From: Sphingomonas sp. PsM26
Lineage (GTDB): Bacteria; Pseudomonadota; Alphaproteobacteria; Sphingomonadales; Sphingomonadaceae
Assembly (NCBI GenBank): GCA_030433805.1
Contig: JARUXA010000001.1
Span: forward strand, 310,001-374,000
Length of the DNA: 64,000 nt
Reading direction: 5' to 3'
Part shown: piece by piece, positions 1 to 9,079 of the stretch
Position numbering within the stretch: position 1 is the first letter of the stretch
Layout: every line of letters starts with the position of its first letter
Translations under genes and position numbers: made by a program
Notes under the pieces: model-generated
What the model was told of the DNA's origin: nothing
Database searches by the model: none
Seen by the model: only the letters and a program-made list of their open reading frames with translations

Positions 1-1
1 G

Positions 2-493
2 CTGGTCGCGCATGCGCTCCAGATGAGCGACCTCAAGGCGGGGTTCCTGCTTGGCGCGGCGATCCACGACGTCGCGCAGGCTTTGGGCGCGGGCTATTCC
101 TACAGCGACGGTGCGGGCGGGATCGCCGCGATCGTCAAGCTAACGCGTGTGGCGTTGCTTGCGCCGGTGCTGGCGGTGGTCGCGGTGGGGCTGGCGCGGT
201 TCGATCCGAACGGCGGGGCGGGCAAGGCCAAGGGGCCTGGCGTGCCGTGGTTCGTGGTCGGGTTCTTCGTGCTGGCAGGGATCAATTCGTTCGGGGTTAT
301 TCCGCCGATCGTGGCGACAGGGGCGGAAAAGGCGGCGGCGGCGATGCTTGCGGCGGCGGTGACCGCGACCGCGATCCGCTCACCGCTGGCGCAATTGCTC
401 GAGGCGGGGCCGAAGCCGTTGCTGGTGATCCTGATTGCTACGGTGGCGGCGTTTGCTTTTGCGCTGGGGGCGGCGGTTTTTCTGATTGGGTGA
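2..493 (+). CDS. YeiH-family (UPF0324) putative sulfate exporter, C-terminal part
   Basis: The gene enters from the left edge and only about 163 residues are present, with no start codon in view. The visible part holds the conserved segment KAGFLLGAAIHDVAQ near its beginning, which is typical of the YeiH/Cons_hypoth698 membrane proteins. After it come several hydrophobic helices separated by short polar loops, and the protein ends on a hydrophobic helix. Family members are inner-membrane permeases of about 330-350 residues, so roughly the last half is here. Sulfate or sulfite export is a family annotation, not proven by this sequence. It converges on the LacI-type gene across a palindromic repeat. 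Confidence 0.8.
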   Translation: MVAHALQMSDLKAGFLLGAAIHDVAQALGAGYSYSDGAGGIAAIVKLTRVALLAPVLAVVAVGLARFDPNGGAGKAKGPGVPWFVVGFFVLAGINSFGVIPPIVATGAEKAAAAMLAAAVTATAIRSPLAQLLEAGPKPLLVILIATVAAFAFALGAAVFLIG

Positions 494-512
494 GTCCCTC
501 TCGCCTCATACC

Positions 513-607
513 GCCGTCATGCTGAACTTGTTTCAGCATCCACCCCTCCGCCTGGCCGGTCAGCCAGTGTGGCGCGGTGGACCCTGAAACGAGTTCAGGG
601 TGACGGC
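513..607. repeat. Palindromic interspersed repeat, family C copy 1
   Basis: The left arm CCGTCATGCTGAACTTGTTT and its near inverse GAAACGAGTTCAGGGTGACGG flank about 45 bases. Two more copies lie at 63338-63432 and 63490-63584. The element fills the junction between two convergent genes and could act as a bidirectional terminator. That role is inferred from its fold and position. Confidence 0.85.
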
Positions 608-638
608 AGGGGTATGGGGCGGCCGAAGTGGTGACGGT

Positions 639-1655
639 TCAGCGCCTCCCCGCCACCACCCCGGTCGATTCCCGCACCACCAGCTCGAACGGCAACTCGC
701 GCTGCTCCGCCGGAGCCTCCGCATCGACCGGCGCGAGCAGCAAGTCCGCCGCCTGATACGCCATCTGCCGCGTCGGCTGACGGATTGTGGTGAGCGGGGG
801 CCAGACGAACCCGGCCATTTCGGTATCGTCGAACCCTGCGACCGACAGCTGCTCGGGCACCTTCAGCCCGCGACGGTGCGCGGTGGTCAGCGCGCCCGCC
901 GCCATGTCGTCGCTCGACGCGAAGATCGCGGTCGGCGGCTCGGGCAAGTCGAGCAACACCGCCGCCGCCGCCGCGCCCGAGGCGAAGTCGTAGCTGCCCT
1001 CGCGCACCAGCGTGGGATCGAACGCCACGTCCGCCGCCTCCAGCGCGTGCATGTATCCGCGCAACCGCTGTGCGCTCGTCGCATAGCTGGGATGCCCGGC
1101 GATAAAGCCGATCCGGCGATGCCCGAGCGACAGCAGATGCGTGGTCATCACCGCCGCCGCCGCCGCATTGTCGATGAAGGTCGCCGGCCCGAGCGCAGGG
1201 TCGCTCCCCGGCGAGACGCGCACGAACCGCACGCCCCTGCGCGCGAGCAAGTCGAGTACATCGGGATTGTCTGACACTGGCGGAGTGAGGATCAGCCCGT
1301 CGACATGCGTCGCGTCGACCAGACTTTCGAGTTCGTCGAGCAAGGTGGTGGCGTTGCGATCATAAGGCTGCGCGATCATCCGCACCCCGTCGAGCACGCA
1401 GCGGTCGCGGATGCCCGACTGCATCTCATAGACATAATAAGGGCTGGGATTGTCGCAGATCAGCGCGATCTGGAAACTGCGCCGCCCGGCGAGCGAGCGT
1501 GCGGCGGTGCTCGGACGGAACTTCAACTCCGCCACCGCCGCCTGGACGCGCGCGCGGGTTTCCGCGCCGACATAGCGTTCGTTGTTGAGCACGCGTGAGA
1601 CGGTCTTGATCGACACGCCCGACAGTCGCGACACATCCTTGATCGTTACGCGCAA
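639..1655 (-). CDS. LacI-family transcriptional regulator
   Basis: A 338-residue regulator with the usual LacI layout. The N-terminal helix-turn-helix begins VTIKDVSRLSGVSIKTVSRV and is followed by the hinge helix (RPSTAARSLAGRRS). The rest is a periplasmic-binding-like effector domain ending in DDTEMAGFVWPPLTTIRQP, a stretch typical of the family. The reading frame runs further upstream into phoD. I chose the TTG at 1653-1655 because it places the HTH at the usual position and has an AGGGGG ribosome-binding site 8 bases upstream. The gene lies 71 bases downstream of the PhoD gene on the same strand, so the two may be co-transcribed. The effector ligand is probably a sugar, but nothing visible identifies it. 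Confidence 0.9.
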   Translation of the reverse strand: MRVTIKDVSRLSGVSIKTVSRVLNNERYVGAETRARVQAAVAELKFRPSTAARSLAGRRSFQIALICDNPSPYYVYEMQSGIRDRCVLDGVRMIAQPYDRNATTLLDELESLVDATHVDGLILTPPVSDNPDVLDLLARRGVRFVRVSPGSDPALGPATFIDNAAAAAVMTTHLLSLGHRRIGFIAGHPSYATSAQRLRGYMHALEAADVAFDPTLVREGSYDFASGAAAAAVLLDLPEPPTAIFASSDDMAAGALTTAHRRGLKVPEQLSVAGFDDTEMAGFVWPPLTTIRQPTRQMAYQAADLLLAPVDAEAPAEQRELPFELVVRESTGVVAGRR

Positions 1656-1726
1656 TCCGTGTGCCCCCTGCGGCCGCCCCCCGGGCCTGACCCCGGTGTG
1701 CCGCAGGGCGCGCACGACGGCAACCG

Positions 1727-3352
1727 TTACGCCATGATATTGCGCCCGCGGGCGACGGTCGCCGTATGGCCGATCCGGCCGGCGGGGTTCTTCGCCTTGA
1801 TCGTGTCGACCATGATCCAGTCGTTGCTGACGGTGGCGGGGGTCAGCGTCATCGCCATGTAGCCGCGGCGGCTGGTGTCGCACCACTTCAGTTCGGGGTT
1901 GGCCTTGACCAGCGCGGCGGCGATCACCTTGGGGTCGGTCTTGCTCGCGGCTTCATAGCCGGGCGAGGTGACCGCATGGCCGGCGAACTCGACCCCGGCG
2001 GGCTTCCCGTCCTGCCCGAGATCATAGGCCCAGGCATTGTGGCTGTCGCCCGATAGCACGACGAGGTTCGCGCCGAGGCCCTGCGCCGTGCGCAGGAAAC
2101 GCGCACGGGCGGCGGGATAGCCGCCCCAATTGTCGTAATTGAACGGCAACCCGACCTTGGCCGCGGCAACACCGGAAAGCAGATAGTTGCGCGCGCGTTC
2201 TGGGGAATCGGGGGAGAGCCAGCTCATCGCCTGCGCGGGCATCACGGTCTGGCCCATGATCGTGCCGAAGCCGACGATCTGCCATTGCTGTCCCTGCCGC
2301 ACCGATTGCGCCATCGCATGCGCGAGCCAGCTTTCCTGTTGCGACCCCATCATCGTGACCGCGGGGTCCATCCAAGCGCCGTCGCGGAACGCCTTCAGCG
2401 CGCTGCCGGGATCGCTCGCCTCGAACAGCGGCGCGACATCGGGTTGCCTGGTCCGCGCGAGCAGCCGGGTCTCGGTACGGAACAGCGTGGCGAGCGTGCC
2501 GATCTCATAGCTTTTCCACGGCTCGTCCGAGACCGGCATCCACTCGCGATACGCCTGGATCGACGCGGCGCGGCGGGCATTCCAGTCGCCTTCGCCCGCC
2601 TGGTGGTTCTGCGCGCCGCCTTCCCAGCTGTCGTTGGAGGATTCATGATCGTCCCACTGGACGATCATCGGATGCTTGGCGTGGAGCGCCATCAAATCGG
2701 GATCGCTGCGATAGCTGCCATACCGCAGCCGGTAATCCGCAAGATGGAGCAGCTCACCCGCGGGAAGCGGGACGCGGCCGGCGACCTGGTCCTTCACCGC
2801 GGGATAATCGCCGGTCTCATATTCGTAGAAATAGTCGCCCAAGTGGATCGCGAGGTCGATGTCGTCGCGTGCGGCGGCGTGGGCATAAGCGTTGAAAAAG
2901 CCGTACGGCATGTTCGAGCAGGAAAAGGTGACGGTGCGGAAGCGATCGACCGGGCCGACCGGGAGCGTCTTGGTCGTCCCGACCGGCGAGAAGCTGCCGT
3001 CGGGGGCGACGAAGCGGTAGTGATAGCGCGTGTCGGGCTTGAGATTGTCGACCGTGATCTTCGCGGTGAAGTCGCGCCACACGCCCGTGATCTGCGAACC
3101 CCCCGAGACGATCCGCGCAAAATCGGGCGTCTCGGCGATTTCAGCGCGGAGTTCCGCGGTGTCGCCGGTTGCAGGGACGTAGCGCGTCCACAACAGCATC
3201 GTGTCGCTGCCGGGCTCGCCGCTCGCGACCGAATGGGTGAAGCCGCGCGCCTGCGTGACATTGGGGCTCTGCGCGAAGCCGGGCACCGCGAACGCGCCCA
3301 ATCCCAGCGAGCCGGTGAGCAACAGCGAGCGACGATCGATCTGAACGGTCAT
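1727..3352 (-). CDS. phoD: PhoD-family alkaline phosphatase/phosphodiesterase
   Basis: A 541-residue exported metallophosphoesterase. The N-terminus (DRRSLLLTGSLGLGAFAVPG) has the twin-arginine and hydrophobic features of a Tat signal, which fits a PhoD enzyme exported folded with its metals. An N-terminal beta-sandwich domain (about 35-140) precedes the catalytic domain. Metal-ligand motifs are visible: HLGDYFYEY (D173), WDDHE (233-237) and SGDSHNAW (D436, H438). The likely role is release of phosphate from phosphodiesters or monoesters in the periplasm or outside the cell. The gene is divergent from the GT39-like gene and followed by the LacI regulator. No PHO box was identified. Confidence 0.92.
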   Translation of the reverse strand: MTVQIDRRSLLLTGSLGLGAFAVPGFAQSPNVTQARGFTHSVASGEPGSDTMLLWTRYVPATGDTAELRAEIAETPDFARIVSGGSQITGVWRDFTAKITVDNLKPDTRYHYRFVAPDGSFSPVGTTKTLPVGPVDRFRTVTFSCSNMPYGFFNAYAHAAARDDIDLAIHLGDYFYEYETGDYPAVKDQVAGRVPLPAGELLHLADYRLRYGSYRSDPDLMALHAKHPMIVQWDDHESSNDSWEGGAQNHQAGEGDWNARRAASIQAYREWMPVSDEPWKSYEIGTLATLFRTETRLLARTRQPDVAPLFEASDPGSALKAFRDGAWMDPAVTMMGSQQESWLAHAMAQSVRQGQQWQIVGFGTIMGQTVMPAQAMSWLSPDSPERARNYLLSGVAAAKVGLPFNYDNWGGYPAARARFLRTAQGLGANLVVLSGDSHNAWAYDLGQDGKPAGVEFAGHAVTSPGYEAASKTDPKVIAAALVKANPELKWCDTSRRGYMAMTLTPATVSNDWIMVDTIKAKNPAGRIGHTATVARGRNIMA

Positions 3353-3447
3353 GGTGAGTCTCTATGCTTGTCCCGGAAAGCCGCTCCTGCCCTCAAGATA
3401 TGGCGTGCGCGTGACACTATCGGGGGTGCGTGCTACCCGGCAGCGCG

Positions 3448-5058
3448 ATGGAGCCAACCGTTCCCGTGCGTATCGGTCTGCCCGTCCGGCTTCTGGCCGC
3501 GGTGGTGGTGCTGTTTGCGCTGCTCGCGCTGTTGCGCCCGATCGATCACGACGAAAGCCAATATGTCGCGGCAGCGGTGCTGAGTGCGCATGGCGACCTG
3601 CCGTACCGCGATTACGCCTATCTCCAGACGCCGCTGCAACCGTTGCTGTTTGCCCCGCTGGCGTGGTTTGCGGGGGCGCTTGCGTGGCCGGTGCTGCGGT
3701 TGGCGAACGTGGTGCTCGGCGCGCTGCTGGTCGGATGCGTCTGGCGCGCGAGCCGCGAGGCGGGGGCGACGCCGCGCGCTGCGCTGGTCGGCGCGGTGCT
3801 GTTCGCGACGTGCGACTGTTTTCTGTTCAGCATTGCGACCGCGCGCAACGATGCCTTGCCCGCCGCGCTGCTAGGGGGCGCGATGGTGCTGATCGTCCGC
3901 GCGCGCAACGGGCGGGGCAGCACGATCGGGGCGGTTCTGACGGGCTTGCTGCTGGCGGCGGCGGCGGCGGCGAAGGTGTCCTATGCGCTGCCCGCGGTTG
4001 GTTACGGGTTGTATGCGCTAGTCGACCGGCGGCATCGCCCGTTGGCGGTTCTGGCGGGCGCGCTGCCGATCGTAGCGCTGGTCGGCTGGACCTGGGCGCA
4101 GGCGCCTGCGGGTTTCGTGTTCGGTACGCTCACGTTTCCGGCGCGTGCTCCCGCCGAATATTACCGCCTTTCGCCGTGGAAGCTGACGTGGACGGCGAAA
4201 GCGGTCGATGTGCTCAAGTTCCTTGCGCTCGGGCCGGCGTTGATCGCGCTGGTGCTGGCGGTGCGCGGGGGATGGCGGCGGGTGCCGGTTCTTGCCGTTC
4301 TGGCGGGGGCGGGGCTAGTTGCCGCGGTGCTGCCGTTTCCGACCTGGCGGCAATATCTGCTCCCGCTCCTGCCGCCGCTGTTCGTGTTGCTCGCGCTGGC
4401 GTGGCAAGCGCGACCGCCGGTGCGGTGGGTGCGGATCGTGACGGTAGTGTTCGTCTGCGCGGGGCTTGCGCCGACCGTCGCGGGGCTGATCGTTGGTGGG
4501 GGCGGTGGAACGGGGCGGGTGCCGATGCTGGCGGCGTTGCGGGATGGGCGTGCGGTGCGGGATGCGCTCGACCGGGCGGGGGTGGCGGGGCCGGTCGCGA
4601 CGCTGTCGCCGCAGTTTCTGGCCGCGACGGGGCGGTTGCCGGACGCTCGCTTTGCCACCGGACCGTTTTATTTTCGGAGCCTTGCGCTGGTTGCGCCGGG
4701 GGCTGAGGCGGGGCTGCACCTTGTTTCCGGGGATCGGCTGGGGGCTTTGGCGATGCCTCCAGTGAGCGCTTCCCCGGCGAAGGCCGGGGCCCAGTCGCGA
4801 CCGGAAGGGTATCGGGCGTTGCGCTCACCCATCTTGACCTCCGCTACTGGGCTCAGGCCTTCGCCGGGGAAGCGTTCAAAGGATGGGGTAGGGAATGGTT
4901 CACGCTTGCCCGCCGCGATCCTCGTCGGGGGCGAAGCCAAATGGAGCAGCGGCAACCCCGACCTCGACGCACGGCTCGAAAACTGGGCGATCGCACATAG
5001 CTATCGCGCGGTTCCAGTCGCCAGCCCGCGCTTCCGGCTCTACGTCAGGCGGCCCTGA
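3448..5058 (+). CDS. GT39-like integral membrane glycosyltransferase with an internal repeat insertion
   Basis: About 536 residues, mostly hydrophobic helices. After the first membrane segment the acidic motif RPIDHDESQYVAAA lies in the position of the catalytic acidic pair of GT-C/ArnT/PMT-like enzymes, so a polyprenyl-phosphate-sugar-dependent transferase acting on the periplasmic side is likely. Acceptor and donor are unknown. The start is uncertain: ATG at 3448 is given here, and GTG at 3430 is an alternative. Neither has a strong ribosome-binding site. Residues encoded by 4766-4874 come from a palindromic repeat read in frame. The family-like C-terminus resumes after it and ends in PRFRLYVRRP. 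The 3' end overlaps the convergent GT4 gene by 14 bases. Confidence 0.78.
   Translation: MEPTVPVRIGLPVRLLAAVVVLFALLALLRPIDHDESQYVAAAVLSAHGDLPYRDYAYLQTPLQPLLFAPLAWFAGALAWPVLRLANVVLGALLVGCVWRASREAGATPRAALVGAVLFATCDCFLFSIATARNDALPAALLGGAMVLIVRARNGRGSTIGAVLTGLLLAAAAAAKVSYALPAVGYGLYALVDRRHRPLAVLAGALPIVALVGWTWAQAPAGFVFGTLTFPARAPAEYYRLSPWKLTWTAKAVDVLKFLALGPALIALVLAVRGGWRRVPVLAVLAGAGLVAAVLPFPTWRQYLLPLLPPLFVLLALAWQARPPVRWVRIVTVVFVCAGLAPTVAGLIVGGGGGTGRVPMLAALRDGRAVRDALDRAGVAGPVATLSPQFLAATGRLPDARFATGPFYFRSLALVAPGAEAGLHLVSGDRLGALAMPPVSASPAKAGAQSRPEGYRALRSPILTSATGLRPSPGKRSKDGVGNGSRLPAAILVGGEAKWSSGNPDLDARLENWAIAHSYRAVPVASPRFRLYVRRP
4766..4874. repeat. Palindromic repeat, family A copy 1, inside a coding region
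   Basis: The left arm GCGCTTCCCCGGCGAAGGCC continues as GGGGCCCAG. The right arm runs 4847-4874 as its imperfect inverse. It is the same family as 50147-50257, which is intergenic. Here it is read through without a stop as part of the GT39-like protein (peptides SASPAKAGAQSR and GLRPSPGKRS). Confidence 0.9.
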
Positions 5059-6235
5059 GCAGCTTCCCCGCGCGCTTCTCGTCGACCAGCCCCTGGTAAT
5101 AGTCCATCAGCTCGATCGTATGTTCGCGGTCGCTGCGCACCTTGGTCGCCGCGACGAGGGCCGCGCGGCGCAACACGCGCTGGTCGCGCGCAAACAGCCG
5201 GTGGATCGCGCTCGCCGCGCTTTGGGCATCGCGCGCGGTGTAGAATTCGGACGACAGCGGATCGGCGACTTCGGCGCAGCCGCCGGTGTCGGGGACGATC
5301 AGCGGCAATCCGCCCGCCATCGCTTCGGACGCGACCAGCCCGAACGGCTCGGCTTCCGACCCGTGGATCAGCGCGTCGCAGCTCGCGACGATCCGCGCGA
5401 GCCGTTCGCGGTCATAGACCGGGCGGAACATCCGGATATGCGGCGACCCCGCGATCCGCGCCTCGATCTTGGCGCTCTCCACGCCGGTGCCGAGCAGCAT
5501 CAGCCCGACCGGCAAGTCCGCGCCGGCGCGCTCGACCGCGTCGATCACCAGCCGCCAGCGCTTCTCGGGATGATGCCGTCCGAGCCCGAGCAACAGATGC
5601 CCATTGGGCGGCAGATCGCATTGCGCGAGCAGCGCCGCGCGCAGCCGGTCGTCGCGTAGCTCGGGCGAGAAATGCCCGCGCTCGATCCCCAGCGGCATCG
5701 ACGCATCGATCCGCACGCCGCGGTTCTTCAGCCGCTTCTCGAGCGCGGGGCCGTTGGTGACGACCGCGTCGAAATGGACGAGGAAACTGTCCATGTAGCG
5801 GCTGTACCAGTTGAACGCGCGCTCGATCCGTTCCTGCGGCGCAAGCCCCTCCAGCCAACGCAGCGCATAGGCCGCCATATTGTCGTTGTGCATGAAGAAC
5901 GATTTGACCGCATTCCCCTGCCATTGGCCGACCACCCAGGGGAGACGCCATGGCGATGAGGTCTCGACCACGTCGGGTTGCAACTGGTCGAGCAGGCGCG
6001 TGACGGGTGCGCCTTCCCAGAAGATGCCGTAATTGGCGTCGAGCGGCAAATGTCCGGTCTGCACCGTGATAACCTGCCCGCCGCCCGGGCGTTCCTCGAT
6101 GCTCGGCACCCGGCCCGGCGCGATGACGATGAGTTCATGCCCGAGATCGGCCATGATCCCCATCTTGCGGTCGATATACGTCCGCACGCCCCCGCCGGTG
6201 GGGGAGTAGAATTCGTTGACGTCGACGATGCGCAT
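5045..6235 (-). CDS. GT4-family glycosyltransferase
   Basis: A 396-residue GT-B fold enzyme. The N-terminus MRIVDVNEFYSPTGGGVRTY carries the glycine-rich acceptor-side loop. The C-terminal half has the nucleotide-sugar signature EPFGLVASEAMAGGLPLIVP followed by DTGGCAEV. The start at 6235 is preferred because it follows the DUF2141 stop by four bases and gives the canonical N-terminus; the upstream in-frame extension lies inside that gene. It belongs to a three-gene minus-strand operon (membrane protein, DUF2141 protein, GT4), which suggests a cell-envelope glycan or glycolipid. Donor and acceptor cannot be told from the sequence. Confidence 0.88.
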   Translation of the reverse strand: MRIVDVNEFYSPTGGGVRTYIDRKMGIMADLGHELIVIAPGRVPSIEERPGGGQVITVQTGHLPLDANYGIFWEGAPVTRLLDQLQPDVVETSSPWRLPWVVGQWQGNAVKSFFMHNDNMAAYALRWLEGLAPQERIERAFNWYSRYMDSFLVHFDAVVTNGPALEKRLKNRGVRIDASMPLGIERGHFSPELRDDRLRAALLAQCDLPPNGHLLLGLGRHHPEKRWRLVIDAVERAGADLPVGLMLLGTGVESAKIEARIAGSPHIRMFRPVYDRERLARIVASCDALIHGSEAEPFGLVASEAMAGGLPLIVPDTGGCAEVADPLSSEFYTARDAQSAASAIHRLFARDQRVLRRAALVAATKVRSDREHTIELMDYYQGLVDEKRAGKLLRAA

Positions 6236-6239
6236 CGGA

Positions 6240-6770
6240 TCAGTCGCCCTGGATCGGCCCGAAACCGCCGAGGCCGCGCAGATATTGCGCGTGAATATCG
6301 ATGGATACAACACCCTCCGGAACGACGATCCGCCCCTGCGTCACCTTCGGCCGCGACCGGCCGAGTTTGGTGTTGCTCGGGAAGCCTGCGCCATCGGCCC
6401 AGAAGTTGAACTTGTTGCGGCCGTCGCGATTGTGCGTGAACAGCAGCGCATAGGGTCCGGGGGTGGGGACGCGGATGCACAGCACGACCGGCCCGGTGGC
6501 GGGCGTGGGCAGACGCACGCGGCGGAAGAACTTGCCTTCCTTAATCAGGTCGCGATCGTCCTTGAGGAAATCGGCCTCGGTCGCGGGATAGAGTTCGAGC
6601 TTGAGTTCGCCCGTACGGTCCTTGAGCCCGTCGACCGTCACGCGGATCGCGGGGCCGCCACCGGCGCAGGCCGCCGCGTCGCTGCCAATCGCCGCTTGCG
6701 CCGCAAACGCCGGGGCCGCCGCGAGCGACATGCCCGCGAGAACCGTCGTCATCACCAGCCTCAGCACCAT
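6240..6770 (-). CDS. DUF2141 domain exported protein
   Basis: 176 residues with a cleavable Sec signal (hydrophobic stretch ending AAAPAFAAQA). The mature part matches DUF2141: an RVTVDGLKDRTGELKLELYP strand region, then GPYALLFTHNRDGRNKF and GFPSNTKLG. Family members are small periplasmic beta-sandwich proteins of unknown function. It sits between a polytopic membrane protein (2 bases upstream) and a GT4 enzyme (4 bases downstream), so it is very probably translated as part of one operon and linked to envelope glycan work. That link is inference. Confidence 0.85.
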   Translation of the reverse strand: MVLRLVMTTVLAGMSLAAAPAFAAQAAIGSDAAACAGGGPAIRVTVDGLKDRTGELKLELYPATEADFLKDDRDLIKEGKFFRRVRLPTPATGPVVLCIRVPTPGPYALLFTHNRDGRNKFNFWADGAGFPSNTKLGRSRPKVTQGRIVVPEGVVSIDIHAQYLRGLGGFGPIQGD

Positions 6771-6772
6771 CG

Positions 6773-7747
6773 TCAGGACTTCCTAATCAGATCGACCAGC
6801 CCGAACACCGCGACCAGTGCGACGTGAACCAGCAGGGGCAGCGCCGCCGTCACCGCGATCAACACGGACAGCTGCGCGTCCTGCCCGATCAATAGGGTGG
6901 CGAAGGTGGCAAAAAGAAGGTCCTTATTCGGCACGAGCGGCAACCGCCCGACGATCATCCGCGCCGCCGACAGCAGCAGCCACATGCCGACCGGCACGAT
7001 CGGCAGGCCGTAATGCCAGGCAAAGGCGGTCAGCACCGATCCCGCGATCAACCGCAGGCAATGTACCCCGAAGATCCACCACAATGTCCGGCGCGGCAGC
7101 GAAAAGACGCGTTTGGAGAAGATCAGGAACGGCAGCGACATCGCGAACACGCCGACGACCGACCAGATCGCGGTGTGGAGTTGCGATTCGGTCATCAGTC
7201 CGACGCCGAGCGGGAGAGCGAGCGCGATGATCGCGAGCGTCACCATGTTGCCCGCGATCGCGGACAGGATGCTGACGTCCTTGACCGCGCCGAACGGTGC
7301 CGCGACCATCGACGAACGCTGTCGCGCCCAGGCGTAGAAATACGCCTCGCCCGAATAATTGAGCACGTCGTTCGCGATCCGCTTCTTGGCGAGCGCGACA
7401 TAGCCTGATGCGGGGATGCCCCACAGGCGGCGGAAGATGATGAAATCGCCCGTCACCGGCGCCACGTAGAGCAGCGCGAAAAACAGATAGAACAACGGGT
7501 TGCGCGGCATCGCCGACCACAGGTTGTCGACCCCCATCGCATGCAGCTTGAGCCCGAGCCACCCGATCATGAACAGCGTCGCTGCTGCCCCGAGATAGGC
7601 TGGCCAGCGCCGCCGCTTGCGCGTCATCGGCTCGAGGCCGGCAAGATCGGGGGCACCGGCGATCCCCGGCAGCGTCGGTATGGAGAGGGGAGCGGCAGGT
7701 GTTCCTGTCGCTGCCTCTATGCCCGGCCCGGTCGTCAATTTGTTCAC
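6773..7747 (-). CDS. Polytopic inner-membrane protein, function unknown
   Basis: 324 residues. A polar, Pro/Gly-rich N-terminus of about 45 residues ending in the basic run MTRKRRRW precedes about seven to eight hydrophobic helices. The arrangement vaguely recalls the lysylphosphatidylglycerol synthase/flippase membrane domain (UPF0104), but I see no decisive motif. A second in-frame ATG at 7627 would remove most of the polar leader. It heads the operon with the DUF2141 and GT4 genes, so export or modification of a lipid-linked glycan is plausible but unproven. The region 7748-7885 upstream is a divergent promoter region shared with the other GT4 gene. Confidence 0.7.
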   Translation of the reverse strand: MNKLTTGPGIEAATGTPAAPLSIPTLPGIAGAPDLAGLEPMTRKRRRWPAYLGAAATLFMIGWLGLKLHAMGVDNLWSAMPRNPLFYLFFALLYVAPVTGDFIIFRRLWGIPASGYVALAKKRIANDVLNYSGEAYFYAWARQRSSMVAAPFGAVKDVSILSAIAGNMVTLAIIALALPLGVGLMTESQLHTAIWSVVGVFAMSLPFLIFSKRVFSLPRRTLWWIFGVHCLRLIAGSVLTAFAWHYGLPIVPVGMWLLLSAARMIVGRLPLVPNKDLLFATFATLLIGQDAQLSVLIAVTAALPLLVHVALVAVFGLVDLIRKS

Positions 7748-7885
7748 GTGGCGAAAGTGTCCGCTTGTACGCCGATCAGGGGATCAGGGCGATCGATGCG
7801 CGCGCCTTACCCCGAACCATGCGGCGCGGCAAATCGGCTGCGACGGGACCGTCATAACGTATGATGGTTTACCGGCCGTGCATTA

Positions 7886-9079
7886 ATGAGGAGCAGCAGG
7901 GAAACATTTGCGACACAGCGGTGTTTTAAACATCCTGTCATGTTGTCCCCGCTTGCGCCCGCTGCACATATCCTTGCTTTTGCGCAGACGCTCGACGGCG
8001 GTGGCGTCGAGAAGACGTTGTTGCGCCTGGCGGGTGCGTGGACGCAGCAGGGGCGTCGGGTGACGTTGGTGGTCGGCGATGTCGCGGGCCCGCTCGGGCG
8101 CGATATCCCTGCAGGCGTCGACGTGCGCATGGTCGGTACGAAGACGATGATCGGCATGTCCGCGATCGCTGCGTTGACGCAAGAGATCGATCCCGACGTG
8201 CTATTCTGTCCGGGCAATCATTATACCGCGCTGGCGGCGTGGACGCGGCTGCGGCTCGGGACGCACTGCCCGCCGATCGTCGCGAAGGTGTCCAATGCGC
8301 TCGTGCGGCGCGATCACAACGCGCCGGTCGCGGCGGCATATCGCACATGGCTGAAATGGCATCCGAGCTTCGTCGACCGGCTGGTCGCGATGAGCCCCGC
8401 GATGGCGGACGAGGCGAGCATCATGATGGGGATCGCGCGCGACCGGATCAGCGTGATCCCGAATCCGCCGCCACACGCCACTACGCACGGTGCTCTACCA
8501 GGTGCTGTCCCCGCGATTCCATCGGGGCGTTTTCTGCTGGGGGTAGGGCGGCTTGCCCCGCAGAAGCGCTGGGACCGGTTGATCGATGCGTTCGCGGATA
8601 TCGACCACAGTGACGTGTCGCTGATGATCCTTGGTGAAGGCAGCGAACGCGCGACGATCGAGGCGCGAGTCGCTGCGCATGGCCTCGACCGCCGGGTGAT
8701 CCTGCCTGGTCATGTCGCGGACCCGACCCCGACGATCGCGCGCGCGACCGCACTCGCGCTGGTGTCGGATTTCGAGGGCGTGCCCGGGGTCCTGCGCGAA
8801 TCGCTTGCGGTTGGCACGCCAGTGGTCGCGACCGATTCGAGTGTGGCGGTGCGCGAGATCGTGACGAGCGCGGCGGTCGGCAGTGTCGTCCAGCCGGGCG
8901 ATGCCGCGGGGCTGGTCGCCGCGCTGGAGCATTGGCTGGAACCCGGGCGGTCGCGCCCGAACCCGGTGCCGCAACCGGGCCAGAACGCAGCGGCGGCGTA
9001 TCTCGATCTGTTCGATCAGGCGGTACTCGAACGCCGGTTCGAGCGCCGGCTGGAACAGGGCCTCAGCCGACCGGCTTGA
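7886..9079 (+). CDS. GT4-family glycosyltransferase
   Basis: Up to 397 residues with a GT-B fold. The N-terminal acceptor loop is TLDGGGVEKTLLRLAGAW. The C-terminal nucleotide-sugar half starts at GRFLLGVGRLAPQKRWDRL and ends with FEGVPGVLRESLAVGTPVVA, the E-x7-E-like region of GT4. The start is uncertain: ATG 7886 gives the longest form, while ATG 7940 gives an N-terminus nearer the family. Neither has a clear ribosome-binding site. The 3' end overlaps the convergent maiA gene by 17 bases. It is divergent from the envelope operon at 5.0-7.7 kb, suggesting a shared surface-polysaccharide role. Confidence 0.85.
   Translation: MRSSRETFATQRCFKHPVMLSPLAPAAHILAFAQTLDGGGVEKTLLRLAGAWTQQGRRVTLVVGDVAGPLGRDIPAGVDVRMVGTKTMIGMSAIAALTQEIDPDVLFCPGNHYTALAAWTRLRLGTHCPPIVAKVSNALVRRDHNAPVAAAYRTWLKWHPSFVDRLVAMSPAMADEASIMMGIARDRISVIPNPPPHATTHGALPGAVPAIPSGRFLLGVGRLAPQKRWDRLIDAFADIDHSDVSLMILGEGSERATIEARVAAHGLDRRVILPGHVADPTPTIARATALALVSDFEGVPGVLRESLAVGTPVVATDSSVAVREIVTSAAVGSVVQPGDAAGLVAALEHWLEPGRSRPNPVPQPGQNAAAAYLDLFDQAVLERRFERRLEQGLSRPA

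Noticed and set aside
1656..1886. N-terminal extension of the LacI regulator
   Set aside because: It overlaps phoD and reads as low-complexity Arg/His. The TTG at 1655 has a ribosome-binding site and gives the normal HTH start.
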